A stretch of 64,000 bases of DNA from Shewanella marina JCM 15074 (GCF_000614975.1 NZ_BALM01000002.1:242733-306732); one strand, 5' to 3'. Shown: positions 39,351 to 47,909, numbered from the stretch's first letter. The notes: a model not told the origin generated them from the sequence alone. Made by a program: numbers and translations.

Positions 39351-40222
39351 TGTCAATTCTAATCAATAAAGAGACCAAAGTTATTTGCCAAGGCTTTACT
39401 GGTGGTCAAGGTACGTTCCATTCAGAGCAAGCGATTGAGTATGGCACACAAATGGTCGGTGGTGTTTCTCCGGGCAAGGGTGGTCAGGTTCATCTTGGTT
39501 TGCCTGTATTTAATACGGTAAAAGATGCCGTTGCAGCGACAGGGGCGACCGCATCAGTTATCTATGTACCAGCTCCATTTTGTAAAGATGCTATTTTAGA
39601 AGCGATTGATGGTGGTATTGAAATCATCGTTTGTATTACTGAAGGCATCCCAACCTTAGATATGTTACAGGTTAAAGTGAAGCTGGAAGAAACAGGCGTA
39701 CGCATGATTGGCCCTAACTGCCCAGGTGTGATTACACCGGGTGAGTGTAAGATTGGTATTATGCCGGGTCATATTCACCAACCAGGTAAAGTGGGCATTG
39801 TGTCTCGCTCTGGTACCTTAACTTATGAAGCTGTTAAGCAAACAACTGATGAAGGTTTCGGTCAATCTACTTGTGTCGGTATCGGTGGCGATCCAATTCC
39901 TGGTACAAATTTCATTGATGTTTTGGAGATGTTTGAAAACGATCCAGAAACTCATGCGATTGTGATGATTGGTGAGATTGGTGGTACAGCGGAAGAAGAG
40001 GCTGCGGCTTACATCAAAGCACATGTGACAAAGCCAGTAGTGTCTTATATTGCGGGTGTAACCGCTCCTGCTGGTAAGCGTATGGGCCATGCTGGTGCCA
40101 TCATTGCAGGTGGTAAAGGCACGGCAGAAGATAAGTTTGCTGCACTGGAAGCTGCTGGTGTGACGACCGTTCGTTCACTGGCTGATATTGGCAGTGCTCT
40201 GCGTACTCGTACTGGGTGGTAA
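39350..40222 (+). CDS. sucD: Succinyl-CoA ligase (ADP-forming) subunit alpha
   Basis: Binds CoA and carries the phosphohistidine intermediate. An N-terminal Rossmann CoA-binding domain has [10 protein letters not shown] and [15 protein letters not shown] is conserved, and the phospho-His lies in [10 protein letters not shown]. The 290 residues equal the family norm. Last gene of sdhCDAB-sucABCD, followed by a strong terminator. Confidence 0.97.
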   Translation: MSILINKETKVICQGFTGGQGTFHSEQAIEYGTQMVGGVSPGKGGQVHLGLPVFNTVKDAVAATGATASVIYVPAPFCKDAILEAIDGGIEIIVCITEGIPTLDMLQVKVKLEETGVRMIGPNCPGVITPGECKIGIMPGHIHQPGKVGIVSRSGTLTYEAVKQTTDEGFGQSTCVGIGGDPIPGTNFIDVLEMFENDPETHAIVMIGEIGGTAEEEAAAYIKAHVTKPVVSYIAGVTAPAGKRMGHAGAIIAGGKGTAEDKFAALEAAGVTTVRSLADIGSALRTRTGW

Positions 40223-40243
40223 TTTCACGTTGAAATATGCATT

Positions 40244-40268
40244 AAGGCGCCTTATGGCGCCTTTTTTA
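40244..40268 (+). terminator. Rho-independent terminator of the sdh-suc operon
   Basis: A perfect 8-bp GC-rich stem AAGGCGCC/GGCGCCTT with loop TTAT is followed by a T-run. It lies 21 bp after the sucD stop. Confidence 0.9.
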
Positions 40269-40282
40269 TTGGATATAGGATA

Positions 40283-41203
40283 ATGCTGACAATTATTTAT
40301 CTGTTGTTACCACTGTTGCTATTGGTATTGCTGGGATTTAGTTTAGCCAAACTTGAGTTTTTAGATAAAGCGCAATTACAAGGATTAACTAAATTTACTT
40401 TTTACCTGATTATTCCTGCCTTTTTGCTATTGAATATGAGTCAGGCCAACTTACAAGCCGATGGCTTATGGCCTTCAGTCTTGAGCTTTTATCTTTCAGT
40501 GGTTGCCGTTTACGGTTTGTGTTTATTGATTGCCTACTTTGCGTTTAAGCAAAAGATGATTGCAGCGCCCACATGGGCTTTATCAGCTTGTTACTCTAAT
40601 ACCGTGTTGGTGGGTATTCCAGTCATTATTGCCAGTTTAGGTCAGGCTGCGAGTGTCAATGTCTTTGTGATTATTGCCTGCCATAGTCTGATTTTATTTA
40701 GCCTAACATTTTTCATTACCGCTAAAGCCAGTTGTCAGCAACAACGCTGGTTCAGTATATTCAAAGGCTTGGTGGTTAATCCCGTAGTCATGCCTTTAAC
40801 GCTTGGGTTAATGATTAATCTCATCGATTTACCTATGCCTAGCGTATTACTTAATACGCTTACATTGCTTGCAAAACCTGCGTTACCTTGTGCGTTGTTT
40901 GTATTGGGGGCGAGTTTGAGTCTTTATCGATTACAAGGGCAGTGGTATAGCAGTATTGTAGCAAGCATTGTCAAATTGGCATTATTGCCTGCAGTAGTTT
41001 TAGGCGTGGGTCAATATCTGTTTGGATTAACAGGGCAAGTTTTAGCTGTCGTGGTCATACTAAGTGCTTGTCCTTTAGGGGTTAATGCTTACTTAATGGC
41101 GGTTAATTTAAAACAGCACCAAGTTGCCGTTGCATCAACAGTGGTATTAACCACGTTACTGAGCACGGTGACGTTACCCTTGTGGGTTTATTATTTATTA
41201 TAG
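40283..41203 (+). CDS. AEC-family (auxin efflux carrier-like) transporter
   Basis: A 306-residue membrane protein with about nine or ten hydrophobic helices arranged as two five-helix halves, typical of the AEC/PIN-like family. The first helix reads I-Y-L-L-L-P-L-L-L-L-V-L-L-G-F, and the second half includes P-A-L-P-C-A-L-F-V-L-G-A-S-L-S, a conserved AEC region. Bacterial members export or exchange organic acids such as malate, which would fit its place just after the TCA operon, but the substrate cannot be read from sequence. It has its own position between two terminators, so it is probably monocistronic. Confidence 0.8.
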   Translation: MLTIIYLLLPLLLLVLLGFSLAKLEFLDKAQLQGLTKFTFYLIIPAFLLLNMSQANLQADGLWPSVLSFYLSVVAVYGLCLLIAYFAFKQKMIAAPTWALSACYSNTVLVGIPVIIASLGQAASVNVFVIIACHSLILFSLTFFITAKASCQQQRWFSIFKGLVVNPVVMPLTLGLMINLIDLPMPSVLLNTLTLLAKPALPCALFVLGASLSLYRLQGQWYSSIVASIVKLALLPAVVLGVGQYLFGLTGQVLAVVVILSACPLGVNAYLMAVNLKQHQVAVASTVVLTTLLSTVTLPLWVYYLL

Positions 41204-41223
41204 AATTGGATTAAAGATATAAA

Positions 41224-41248
41224 AAAACCAGCCAGAGCTGGTTTTATC
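41224..41248. terminator. Bidirectional terminator between the AEC transporter and fur
   Basis: The stem AAAACCAGC/GCTGGTTTT with loop CAGA is flanked by A and T runs on both sides. It can serve both convergent genes. Confidence 0.85.
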
Positions 41249-41262
41249 ATTAAGTTAAAAAC

Positions 41263-41694
41263 TTATTCGTCGTTGTGCTCGCAATCTTCATTAGTGCAAT
41301 TACCATACAAGTATAAGCTATGGTTAGTCAGGCTTATATTATGCTTCATTGCAATTTCACGTTGACGAGCTTCAATTACTTCATCAGAAAACTCAATCAC
41401 TTTACCACAGGTAAGGCAGACTAAATGATCGTGGTGATGTTGGGTCGATAATTCAAAAACGGCTTTGCCACTTTCAAAGTGATGGCGGGTCACTATCCCT
41501 GCATCGTCAAATTGGTTAAGTACTCGATAAACAGTCGCAAGACCAATTTCTTCACCAAGATCTAATAATTTTTTATATAAATCTTCAGCACTGATATGTT
41601 GGTTTTCTGGTCCTTGCATCAGTTCGAGGATCTTGACTCGTGGTAAAGTTACTTTTAAACCCGCTTTTTTCAGCGCTTGATTGCCATCTGTCAT
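41263..41694 (-). CDS. fur: Ferric uptake regulator
   Basis: Iron-responsive repressor of iron uptake genes. The start at 41694 gives M-T-D-G-N-Q-A-L-K-K-A-G-L-K-V-T-L-P-R, matching E. coli Fur (M-T-D-N-N-T-A-L-K-K-A-G-L-K-V-T-L-P-R); the longer frame to 41733 runs into the promoter. The winged-helix N-terminal half is followed by the metal-binding H-H-H-D-H-L-V-C-L-T-C-G and the C-terminal C-x4-C pair (C-T-N-E-D-C). Length is 143 residues. A Fur-box palindrome lies 45-63 bp upstream, suggesting autoregulation. It is divergent from cobB. Confidence 0.96.
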   Translation of the reverse strand: MTDGNQALKKAGLKVTLPRVKILELMQGPENQHISAEDLYKKLLDLGEEIGLATVYRVLNQFDDAGIVTRHHFESGKAVFELSTQHHHDHLVCLTCGKVIEFSDEVIEARQREIAMKHNISLTNHSLYLYGNCTNEDCEHNDE

Positions 41695-41738
41695 TGCTAA
41701 TCTCTTGATTGCAGAACCAATAAATCGGTTCATCCGTG

Positions 41739-41757
41739 GATAATGTATTTCATTATA
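41739..41757. promoter_or_regulatory. fur: Probable Fur box in the fur-cobB intergenic region
   Basis: GATAATGTATTTCATTATA contains the perfect dyad ATAATG/CATTAT around a five-base centre and agrees with the 19-bp Fur consensus at 14 positions. It lies just upstream of fur and would allow autoregulation; an effect on the divergent cobB is possible. Confidence 0.6.
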
Positions 41758-41881
41758 TGTGCATCAATGACAAACTTAAACCTTTGAAGTGACCTTATTT
41801 GAAATAAAACGATTAAAATCTGTTTGATCGTTCAAGTTATTTCCATACTATTGTGTAAGGTTTTGAATTGGGAGGCGATTG

Positions 41882-42601
41882 ATGTACCAACGAATTGTCA
41901 TTTTAACGGGCGCAGGTATTTCGGCGGAGTCAGGGCTACAAACTTTTCGTGCTGCAGATGGCCTTTGGGAACAACATAATATTGAAGATGTTGCCACTCC
42001 TGAGGGATATCAACGTGATCCACTGCTCGTTGAGCGTTTTTATAATAGTCGTTTAAGTCAATTTAGCGATCATTCGATTAAACCTAACTTAGCACATCTG
42101 GCATTGGCTAAATTGACTCGAGAGTTTGATGGGCAAGTACTATTAGTGACGCAGAATATCGATGATTTGCATGAGCAGGCTGGCTCGACATGGGTGCATC
42201 ATATGCATGGTGAACTGCATAAAGGGCGCTGTCCTATTACTCAGCAAACATTTGCGATGACACATCCTTTTGGTGAGCATTCCGTCTGCACATGTTGTCT
42301 ACCGGCGCAAAAACTACGACCACATGTGGTGTGGTTTGGTGAAATTCCGATTGGTATGCCTGCAATTCATCAAGCTTTGGCGCAGTGTGATCTTTTTATT
42401 GCGATTGGTACCTCGGGTACGGTTTATCCTGCCGCTGGATTTGTTGATGAAGCTAATTTTGCAGGGGCACAAACACTATCAATAAACATTGATGCGATCA
42501 GTAGCGATAGTCTGTTTCAATATCACTTGAAAGGTAAAGCGAGTGAGATGGTGCCATTAGTGGTTGATAAAATTTTAGCGCATCAGCGCGTTGGAGAATA
42601 A
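41882..42601 (+). CDS. cobB: NAD-dependent protein deacylase, class III sirtuin
   Basis: Removes acetyl and succinyl groups from lysines using NAD+, for example reactivating acetyl-CoA synthetase. ATG 41882 is chosen because GGAGG at 41871-41875 is ideally spaced; a TTG three bases earlier is less likely. Motifs: G-A-G-I-S-A-E-S-G (NAD site), T-Q-N-I-D-D-L-H-E-Q-A-G-S, and H-M-H-G-E-L with the catalytic His. The cysteines are C-P-I-T and C-T-C-C; one C-x2-C pair is compressed to C-T-C-C, so zinc coordination may be atypical. F-Y-N-S-R carries the Tyr and Arg that mark desuccinylating sirtuins. The next gene begins at the following base. Confidence 0.92.
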   Translation: MYQRIVILTGAGISAESGLQTFRAADGLWEQHNIEDVATPEGYQRDPLLVERFYNSRLSQFSDHSIKPNLAHLALAKLTREFDGQVLLVTQNIDDLHEQAGSTWVHHMHGELHKGRCPITQQTFAMTHPFGEHSVCTCCLPAQKLRPHVVWFGEIPIGMPAIHQALAQCDLFIAIGTSGTVYPAAGFVDEANFAGAQTLSINIDAISSDSLFQYHLKGKASEMVPLVVDKILAHQRVGE

Positions 42602-43047
42602 GTGCAGTTAGTTGCCATTATTATGCGTGGTTTGCCCGGCAGTGTAAATCTTATTGGGTTGAACAATACCTTAAAAGTTTGCCGTTAGCTTCGGCATTTG
42701 CAGTTAAACAACGAGGTTATTTCTCTACCGATAGTTTGTTCTATGTTAATGGTGAATATCGTTTTAATAAAAATAAATTATCACAATATCATCAGCTTAA
42801 TTTAACAGGGTTTATTCAGGCATTGGCTAATAGAGAGCCAACTGTGATTTGCGATAACACTAACCTAGCACGGTGGGAATATGCCGCCTATGAAGCTGCA
42901 GCTAGTGCGTTAGGCTATCAAGTTAGACATGTTTTAGTCGGTGAGCCATCCGATGTACAACATCAGCAACTGTGCGCTAAACGCAATCAACATGGGCTCG
43001 ATTTTAATCAAATAAAACGTATGGCTGCAGTGTTTGAAATAGATTAG
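42602..43047 (+). CDS. Small P-loop ATPase/kinase (one-base break)
   Basis: Begins with GTG immediately after the cobB stop: V-Q-L-V-A-I-I-M-R-G-L-P-G-S-G, then the frame fails. Restoring one G of GG at 42644 gives the Walker A motif G-L-P-G-S-G-K-S-Y and joins the frame ending at 43047 (148 residues). Later features are Y-F-S-T-D (substrate aspartate region), V-I-C-D-N-T-N-L (Walker B-like) and an R-N-Q-H-G-lid. The pattern is that of AAA_33/zeta-toxin-like small kinases related to polynucleotide kinase. The substrate is unknown. Translational coupling to cobB suggests a shared transcript. Confidence 0.75.
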
Positions 43048-43074
43048 TACATCAATATTACATAAGGAGTATGT

Positions 43075-43796
43075 ATGCAGATCGTTAAGGTTGATGGCAG
43101 CAATAAGCATGAATACCCAAACTACCTGAAGTTGCTATTTTCAGAAGCTTTAAGCTAGTTCAGTTCTAGGCACATCTATGCTGGAATGGTGGTTCCCTTT
43201 TAAGTAGGTGTAACAACGAACTGGGCTTGCTTAAAGTTTTCTTGGATGGGTTTTAACGCTTTTTATGCGCGTTATTGATTTTGATAAGGGACTAACCATT
43301 AACTTCAATCAATGCCTTGTCTAAAATACGTTAAACTCCCACTGAATCCTGCAACTTCAAATAGCTTGGGTATAGATATGAACTTGGCGCAAGCTATGAG
43401 GCTGAGTTTTCTAAAATAATGGCTAAGCAGCCCAATCAAGATGGCTTATTTACATTGGATACTGAGCTAGGTGGTGACGTCACGGGGTACTTGTTATTGG
43501 TTGATGATGTGCCAGCGGGTTTTACCGCCATCACCGAGCAGCCTAAAGCATGTTTTGAAGTTTGTGACTTTTATATTGTGCCTTATTTTAGAAAAAATAA
43601 GCTCGGACGTGACTTTATCACTGTATTGTTTGCCGACTTAGGTGGCAGCTGGCAAATTAAGCAGGTGGCAGGTGCTGAGCATGCGGTTAAGTTTTGGCGA
43701 GAAGTTATTGGTGATTACACTCAACAGCAATACGCCGAAGATACATATCAAGATCCCAAATGGGGCAGGGTAACACGGCAGCAGTTTCGCCATTGA
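43075..43796 (+). pseudogene. GNAT-like acetyltransferase gene interrupted by a MITE-like element
   Basis: The first 13 codons (43075-43113, ATG behind AAGGAG) read M-Q-I-V-K-V-D-G-S-N-K-H-E. The remainder lies after an inserted element and one copy of its target duplication. Removing 43114-43382 joins H-E to L-G-A-S-Y-E-A-E-F-S-K in frame and gives a 150-residue protein. This exact restoration is strong evidence for insertion. The rest of the protein has a GNAT-like order of strands (G-Y-L-L-L-V-D-D-V-P-A-G-F; F-Y-I-V-P-Y-F-R-K-N-K-L-G-R, an acetyl-CoA loop; F-W-R at the end). The ATG at 43419 could still start a shortened protein lacking about 26 residues, so function may not be fully lost. 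Confidence 0.75.
43114..43377. mobile_element. 264-bp MITE-like element with terminal inverted repeats
   Basis: The ends TACCCAAACTACCTGAAGTT.. (43114-43135) and its inverse at 43351-43372 match at 19 of 22 positions. Five extra bases (TAGAT) follow on the right. The element is flanked by ATGAA at 43109-43113 and again at 43378-43382, a 5-bp target duplication. There is no transposase ORF, so it must be mobilised in trans. Partial inverted similarity continues inside the ends (TTCAG and TTTAA words). I recall related TACCCAAGC-type repeats in marine gammaproteobacteria, but the family needs a search. Confidence 0.8.
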
Positions 43797-43826
43797 GCAC
43801 ATCTGTATAATTGATTGGAGTAATAT

Positions 43827-44174
43827 ATGGCACATCACAAAATTAATTATATTGAAATTCCAACAAGGGATCTGGTTCAGACGAAGGCGTTCTTTAAACA
43901 GGTTTTTGACTGGCAATTTATTGATTATGGCCCTGAATATTCAAGCTTTAGTCAACAGGTCATCGATGGCGGATTTTTTCAATCAGAGTTAAGTGTTGAT
44001 AGTGCTATTGGTAGCCCTTTGATTGTGCTCTATAGTGCTAATTTAGAACAAACCTTAGCCGATGTAGTCAATGCTGGTGGCAGCATCATTAAACCCATAT
44101 TTAGTTTTCCTGGTGGCCGCAGGTTTCATTTTACTGAGCCTGCTGGTAATGAATATGCGGTGTGGTCTGAATAG
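43827..44174 (+). CDS. VOC (glyoxalase-fold) family protein
   Basis: A 115-residue single VOC domain made of two beta-alpha-beta-beta-beta halves. It opens H-K-I-N-Y-I-E-I-P-T-R-D-L, typical of glyoxalase/bleomycin-resistance-like proteins, and ends F-T-E-P-A-G-N-E-Y-A-V-W, where the Glu is a usual metal ligand. Small single-domain members bind metal or ligands in many roles, so no substrate is assigned. It follows the disrupted acetyltransferase by 30 bp and has its own terminator. Confidence 0.8.
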   Translation: MAHHKINYIEIPTRDLVQTKAFFKQVFDWQFIDYGPEYSSFSQQVIDGGFFQSELSVDSAIGSPLIVLYSANLEQTLADVVNAGGSIIKPIFSFPGGRRFHFTEPAGNEYAVWSE

Positions 44175-44176
44175 GA

Positions 44177-44202
44177 AAAAGGACGCGGCGGCGTCCTTTT
44201 GT
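44177..44202. terminator. Rho-independent terminator after the VOC gene
   Basis: The stem AAAAGGACGC/GCGTCCTTTT with a GGCG loop lies three bases after the stop. A and T runs on both sides allow it to act also for the convergent DyP gene. Confidence 0.85.
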
Positions 44203-44238
44203 TTATATGAAACTTAGATCTCTTAATTAATTTAAGCG

Positions 44239-45180
44239 TTAGGCTTCAAACTGATCTAAGAAACTTTGTGAAGGGATGAAGTACAAGGTGCCTGTTTTTG
44301 CTTCAACAAAGTCAAGTAAACGATCGTAATGGCCATTTTCATCAGCATACATCATTTGGGTAAGTGATGTTTCAATCACACTTGGTGTCGCAGCAAAGCC
44401 GACAAACATAGTGCCGTGCTCCATTGCATTACCAAATGGACGGTTTTGACGTAGCATTTTGATTTCAATACCGTCAATTTCAACCTTACTTTTGGCATTA
44501 TGTGCCCAAGCTGGTTTTTCATCGTCATCAAGTTCAATGTTGTCCATCTTACGACGGCCCACAACTTGTTCTTGGTATTCAGTTGTTTGGCTATCCCAGT
44601 CATGTTGACGGTCTATGTACTTCTGTACTACAAGGTAACTACCACCTTGATGCAACTCGACATCTTCAGCCACTAATACAGATTCAATACGCTCGTTGCC
44701 TGTTGGGTTTTCTGTACCATCAACAAAATCGATCATGTCGCGATTATCAAGGTATTGATAGCCTTGAACATCTTCAATTAGGCCCGCAATCGTATGTAAT
44801 GACTTGGCAATATGTTTAGCCACTTGGAAATTAAAGTCCATGCGCTGTGATTTGATCATAAAGAAAATATCACCAACAGTACTTGGGAAGCTGCGATTAC
44901 CATCACTCATTGCTTTGAATGGATGTAATTGGGCAGGCATTGGTTCATTTGGGAATAGTTGCTGCCAACCATTAAATGAAAATCCCATAGTGACGCTTAA
45001 ACAAGCGCTAGGATCTTTTTGATTAATGTCTTTTAAAATGACGCTCGCGTGTGACAAACAATCATTAATTTTATCTTGATCGGCTGTTAATGGCGTATTT
45101 AAGGTAAAGGTTAAGTATTCAGCAAATTGAGTTGGGTTAGAAAGTACCCCAGGTTGAGCAAGTTCACTAAGATGTTGCAT
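44239..45180 (-). CDS. DyP-type heme peroxidase (YfeX-like)
   Basis: Heme peroxidase of the dye-decolourising superfamily, cytoplasmic (no signal peptide). The start at 45180 gives M-Q-H-L-S-E-L-A-Q-P-G-V-L, the usual beginning; the frame extends upstream to 45240 but without support. The distal motif G-x-x-D-G is present as F-V-D-G-T-E-N-P-T-G with the catalytic Asp. The proximal heme His is probably in A-W-A-H-N-A-K-S, and the distal Arg in L-R-Q-N-R-P-F-G. The 313 residues fit the P/B-type class (YfeX 299). Its natural substrate is unknown; porphyrinogen oxidation is proposed for YfeX. Confidence 0.9.
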   Translation of the reverse strand: MQHLSELAQPGVLSNPTQFAEYLTFTLNTPLTADQDKINDCLSHASVILKDINQKDPSACLSVTMGFSFNGWQQLFPNEPMPAQLHPFKAMSDGNRSFPSTVGDIFFMIKSQRMDFNFQVAKHIAKSLHTIAGLIEDVQGYQYLDNRDMIDFVDGTENPTGNERIESVLVAEDVELHQGGSYLVVQKYIDRQHDWDSQTTEYQEQVVGRRKMDNIELDDDEKPAWAHNAKSKVEIDGIEIKMLRQNRPFGNAMEHGTMFVGFAATPSVIETSLTQMMYADENGHYDRLLDFVEAKTGTLYFIPSQSFLDQFEA

Positions 45181-45488
45181 AAGATCCCATCCTAAATTGA
45201 AATAATGACAATAATTAAAATTGATACCTAAATGACTCAATTATTTTCCATAAGATGATGAGTTTTTTGGGTATCAATTTGGTCTTGTAGCATCTGTGTT
45301 TAAACAACTGCAACAATATAGCTGATACATGTGTGATGAGGTAGTGTTTAAGTATAAAATCTTGCAGTAGATCAATACAAATGTATCTGTGTGGATTAAA
45401 TTAATTTATTGAGCGAACAGGATAAATTGGTATTACAGTTCATGAATGAAAGCCTGCAACACCAAATGAGTCAACTTTAAGGTTAGGT
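45181..45488. promoter_or_regulatory. Intergenic region upstream of the DyP gene
   Basis: About 300 bp between the DyP start and the end of the HDOD gene, both on the minus strand. It should hold the DyP promoter. It is AT-rich with no ORF of note, and I see no clear terminator for the HDOD gene. Confidence 0.4.
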
Positions 45489-46319
45489 TTAAGCGAGCAT
45501 TTTACCCATCTCATAACCTTTACCTTGAATTTCTGCTAGTGCTTCTGCTAATTCGTGAATTTGCATGCGGACGCCAGCATCATTAGCTTGTTGTGATAGC
45601 CAGCATGTTTTATCGGTATCACATACCTCTTGCCAGCCTGCAATAATTGCTTCCGAGCTATAGAGTAAGCCAGCTAATGAAGAATATGGGCGAGATAATT
45701 TAGGATTATGTTGGAATCGAATACCTGCGACTAATGCTGGTGGAAACTTCCATGTTTCAGCCAATTTTGCCCCAAGTTCTGCGGCTTCATAACCTAAAAT
45801 TTCAAGCTCTGTTTCGCTTTTATCTGAACCTGAAGCAATGGCTATATTAATTTGTTTCGCTTGTTCTGGAGCTATTGTTGCAATAAGTAAGTCGCCAATA
45901 TTGTGCAAAATCGCGCAGGTAAAGGCTTGGTCTGCTTCTACATTATCGCAACGCTTAGCCATCTCTTGAGTGTGGCAAGCAACTTCAAATGTGTGGCCCC
46001 AAAACTCTGCCATATCGATGCCTTCTGGTGCAGTTACGGCACTGACCACTGCTGAAGCTATTACTAAGGTGCGTAGCTTCTGCATACCAAGACGAATAAC
46101 GGCTTCATCAATACTACCCACTTCACGACTGCGACCAAAATAGGCCGAGTTTGCCATTCGTAATACACGGGCACTGACTAATTGGTCTTGTGAGATTTTC
46201 TCAGAAATATCTTTGATGGTTGATTTTTCATTATTGACTGCTTCAAGTAACTCACTGATCGCTTTAGGTAATCGTGGTAACTCATCCACACGGGCTAGCA
46301 TTGCCGCTGAGTTCATCAT
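45489..46319 (-). CDS. HDOD-domain signalling protein
   Basis: A 276-residue protein made almost entirely of one HDOD domain, a degenerate HD phosphohydrolase relative used in bacterial signalling. Evidence is the opening R-V-D-E-L-P-R-L-P-K-A-I, then V-S-A-R-V-L-R-M-A-N-S-A-Y-F-G-R, the stretch I-D-E-A-V-I-R-L-G-M-Q-K-L-R, and A-I-L-H-N-I-G-D-L-L, where the HD pair is replaced by H-N, so metal-dependent catalysis is unlikely. Such proteins influence motility, c-di-GMP output or stress responses in Shewanella and Xanthomonas; the precise role here is unknown. It stands alone on the minus strand. Confidence 0.88.
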   Translation of the reverse strand: MMNSAAMLARVDELPRLPKAISELLEAVNNEKSTIKDISEKISQDQLVSARVLRMANSAYFGRSREVGSIDEAVIRLGMQKLRTLVIASAVVSAVTAPEGIDMAEFWGHTFEVACHTQEMAKRCDNVEADQAFTCAILHNIGDLLIATIAPEQAKQINIAIASGSDKSETELEILGYEAAELGAKLAETWKFPPALVAGIRFQHNPKLSRPYSSLAGLLYSSEAIIAGWQEVCDTDKTCWLSQQANDAGVRMQIHELAEALAEIQGKGYEMGKMLA

Positions 46320-46521
46320 TATGTCCTTATTATCGATTGCTTAAGTTTCAAACTATAGAGGACTCAGCAGTTAAATTATATCAATCATATTGTTGAACTG
46401 TGGTCATAAGTATTAGCTTATTAGGAGTTGTTTGTCGCCTGATATTTAGTTGTAGTTACTACGTTTTTAATGGTTTGCTATTCTGTCTGTATTGTATTTT
46501 CTTTATAAGATTAAAGACTTA

Positions 46522-46978
46522 TTAACTATCAATTAAATTCAAAAAATAGTGATAAAAATCATGTTTTTGCTGATAGCCTAATGATTCATATAAAGATTGT
46601 GCTTGCAGATTATCACTACTGGTTTGCAATGAAATGCCCATCGCTTTCGTGTTTAATGCATGCTGTTTCGCTTGATTGAGTAAAGCTTTACCTACCAAGG
46701 CCGCGGCAGTTGTCGCTGACGTATAGATCATTAAGGATCCAGATTGACTGCGCACTTACCGATGAAAAACTGGGATATAACTGAGTAAATCCTACGGGCT
46801 TTCCGGCAGCGGTTCTTGCCAATAAAATGACTGATTGATGATGCTCTAAGCGCTGGCGAATAAAATTGACTGCCAAAGATAGATCATCAGCTTGTTGATA
46901 GAATTGTCTATATTCGTTAAACAGTGGCGCAATTTCAATTAGTTCATTTAGGCTAGCTTCAATAATCGTAATTTTCAT
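46522..46978 (-). CDS. GNAT-family N-acetyltransferase (frame break)
   Basis: Two overlapping minus-strand frames join into one 152-residue GNAT protein. The N-terminal half reads M-K-I-T-I-I-E-A-S-L-N-E-L and ends N-D-L-Y-V-S-D-N-C-R-G-L-G; the C-terminal half resumes V-G-K-A-L-L-N-Q-A-K. The canonical acetyl-CoA loop R-G-x-G-V-G-K-A-L is restored by putting back a GT dinucleotide in GGTGTAGGT (plus-strand position about 46692-46696). This is the only two-base loss in the window. Y-E-S-L-G-Y near the C-terminus is the usual GNAT final motif. The substrate is unknown. Confidence 0.8.
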
Positions 46979-47014
46979 CTGTATCCTTTGTATCCTTATA
47001 TCGTTATTAACAAA

Positions 47015-47037
47015 AAAGAGGCCAAATGGCCTCTTTA
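47015..47037. terminator. Rho-independent terminator downstream of the Spo0M-like gene
   Basis: AAAGAGGCC/GGCCTCTTT with loop AAAT, preceded on the plus strand by an A-run that becomes the T-run for minus-strand transcription. It lies just after the minus-strand gene ending at 47050. Confidence 0.85.
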
Positions 47038-47049
47038 TATTAATATTGA

Positions 47050-47793
47050 TTACGACAGCATTTGCTGCAAATATTGCGGTAAGTTAGCAATACTTTGTGG
47101 GTCGTGATTAACGCTAAAACTGCGGTAACCATCACCTCTAAAGGCGCGATCAATCTCAATTAAAATATGAGTACGGCCAGCTTCAGGTTTAAATGATAAT
47201 TCAATCTCTTTCACGCCAAAAAAACTGCTACTGGCAGGGCGGTATTCTAATTCTTGATAACAACCAATGGTGGTGGCAAATTCATTGGTACGAATTTGGC
47301 CCTTTTCAACATCGGCTTTAATCATGCGATAGCCCATTTGATTCATAGCTTGCACGCAGGTTTCAACCACTTCATTTGGGTAAACATAGATGTGGTCTTT
47401 ATCACTGGCATCCAGCGCCATATCAATATTTAGTCCCGTGGCCAGCCATACTACAGATTGGTTGTTGCTGGTGGCAATTTGAGTGATTGGTGTTTCGGGG
47501 TGTAATACTGCTTGAAATGGAATCACCTTTTCTTGATCGGCACCGATAATAAATTTATCAGCAATATGCCAACGTTCAATAATATGGTTGGTGTAATAAT
47601 GGCTATCATCACCTTCCACTTTAATTTTGGTCATTAAGGCTAAATCTAAGCCTGAAATTTCTTGTTCTGTATTACCGCCTTTAATAAATATTTCAGCACT
47701 AAAGGTTTGACCGGGTACGAGATGTTCTGTGTGTAATACCGTATCGACTTTTGCTGCACCAATGCCAATTGATGCGAGAATTTTATTAAACAT
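47050..47793 (-). CDS. Spo0M-like (SpoOM family, arrestin-fold) protein
   Basis: A 247-residue protein with the family start F-N-K-I-L-A-S-I-G-I-G-A-A-K-V-D-T-V-L. The body is beta-rich, consistent with the arrestin-like fold known for Spo0M, and includes the G-x2-F-x-A-E-I-F-I-K-G-G-N-T-E-Q stretch. The C-terminal third (S-S-S-F-F-G-V-K-E-I-E-L-S-F, then G-D-G-Y-R-S-F-S-V-N) is the usual SpoOM extension. In Bacillus it affects sporulation control; in a non-sporulating gammaproteobacterium the role is unknown, possibly membrane or cytoskeletal scaffolding. Confidence 0.85.
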   Translation of the reverse strand: MFNKILASIGIGAAKVDTVLHTEHLVPGQTFSAEIFIKGGNTEQEISGLDLALMTKIKVEGDDSHYYTNHIIERWHIADKFIIGADQEKVIPFQAVLHPETPITQIATSNNQSVVWLATGLNIDMALDASDKDHIYVYPNEVVETCVQAMNQMGYRMIKADVEKGQIRTNEFATTIGCYQELEYRPASSSFFGVKEIELSFKPEAGRTHILIEIDRAFRGDGYRSFSVNHDPQSIANLPQYLQQMLS

Positions 47794-47909
47794 AGTCTAT
47801 TCTTCATTTGAGTTAGTTGAACATAATTAAGCATAAATTTAAGCAGTTAGCTATAGCTAAGAGTGTAAGAATTTTTAATTGTTAAATGGCACATAAAATG
47901 AGTACTGAT

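Noticed and set aside
41695..41733. Upstream start for fur (M-N-R-F-I-G-S-A)
   Set aside because: The Fur family starts at M-T-D-x-N, and the longer start sits next to the Fur box in what should be the promoter and leader.
43419..43796. An independent small gene starting at ATG 43419
   Set aside because: Excision of the MITE-like element restores a longer frame with a good ribosome-binding site at 43064. The internal ATG has no clear Shine-Dalgarno sequence.
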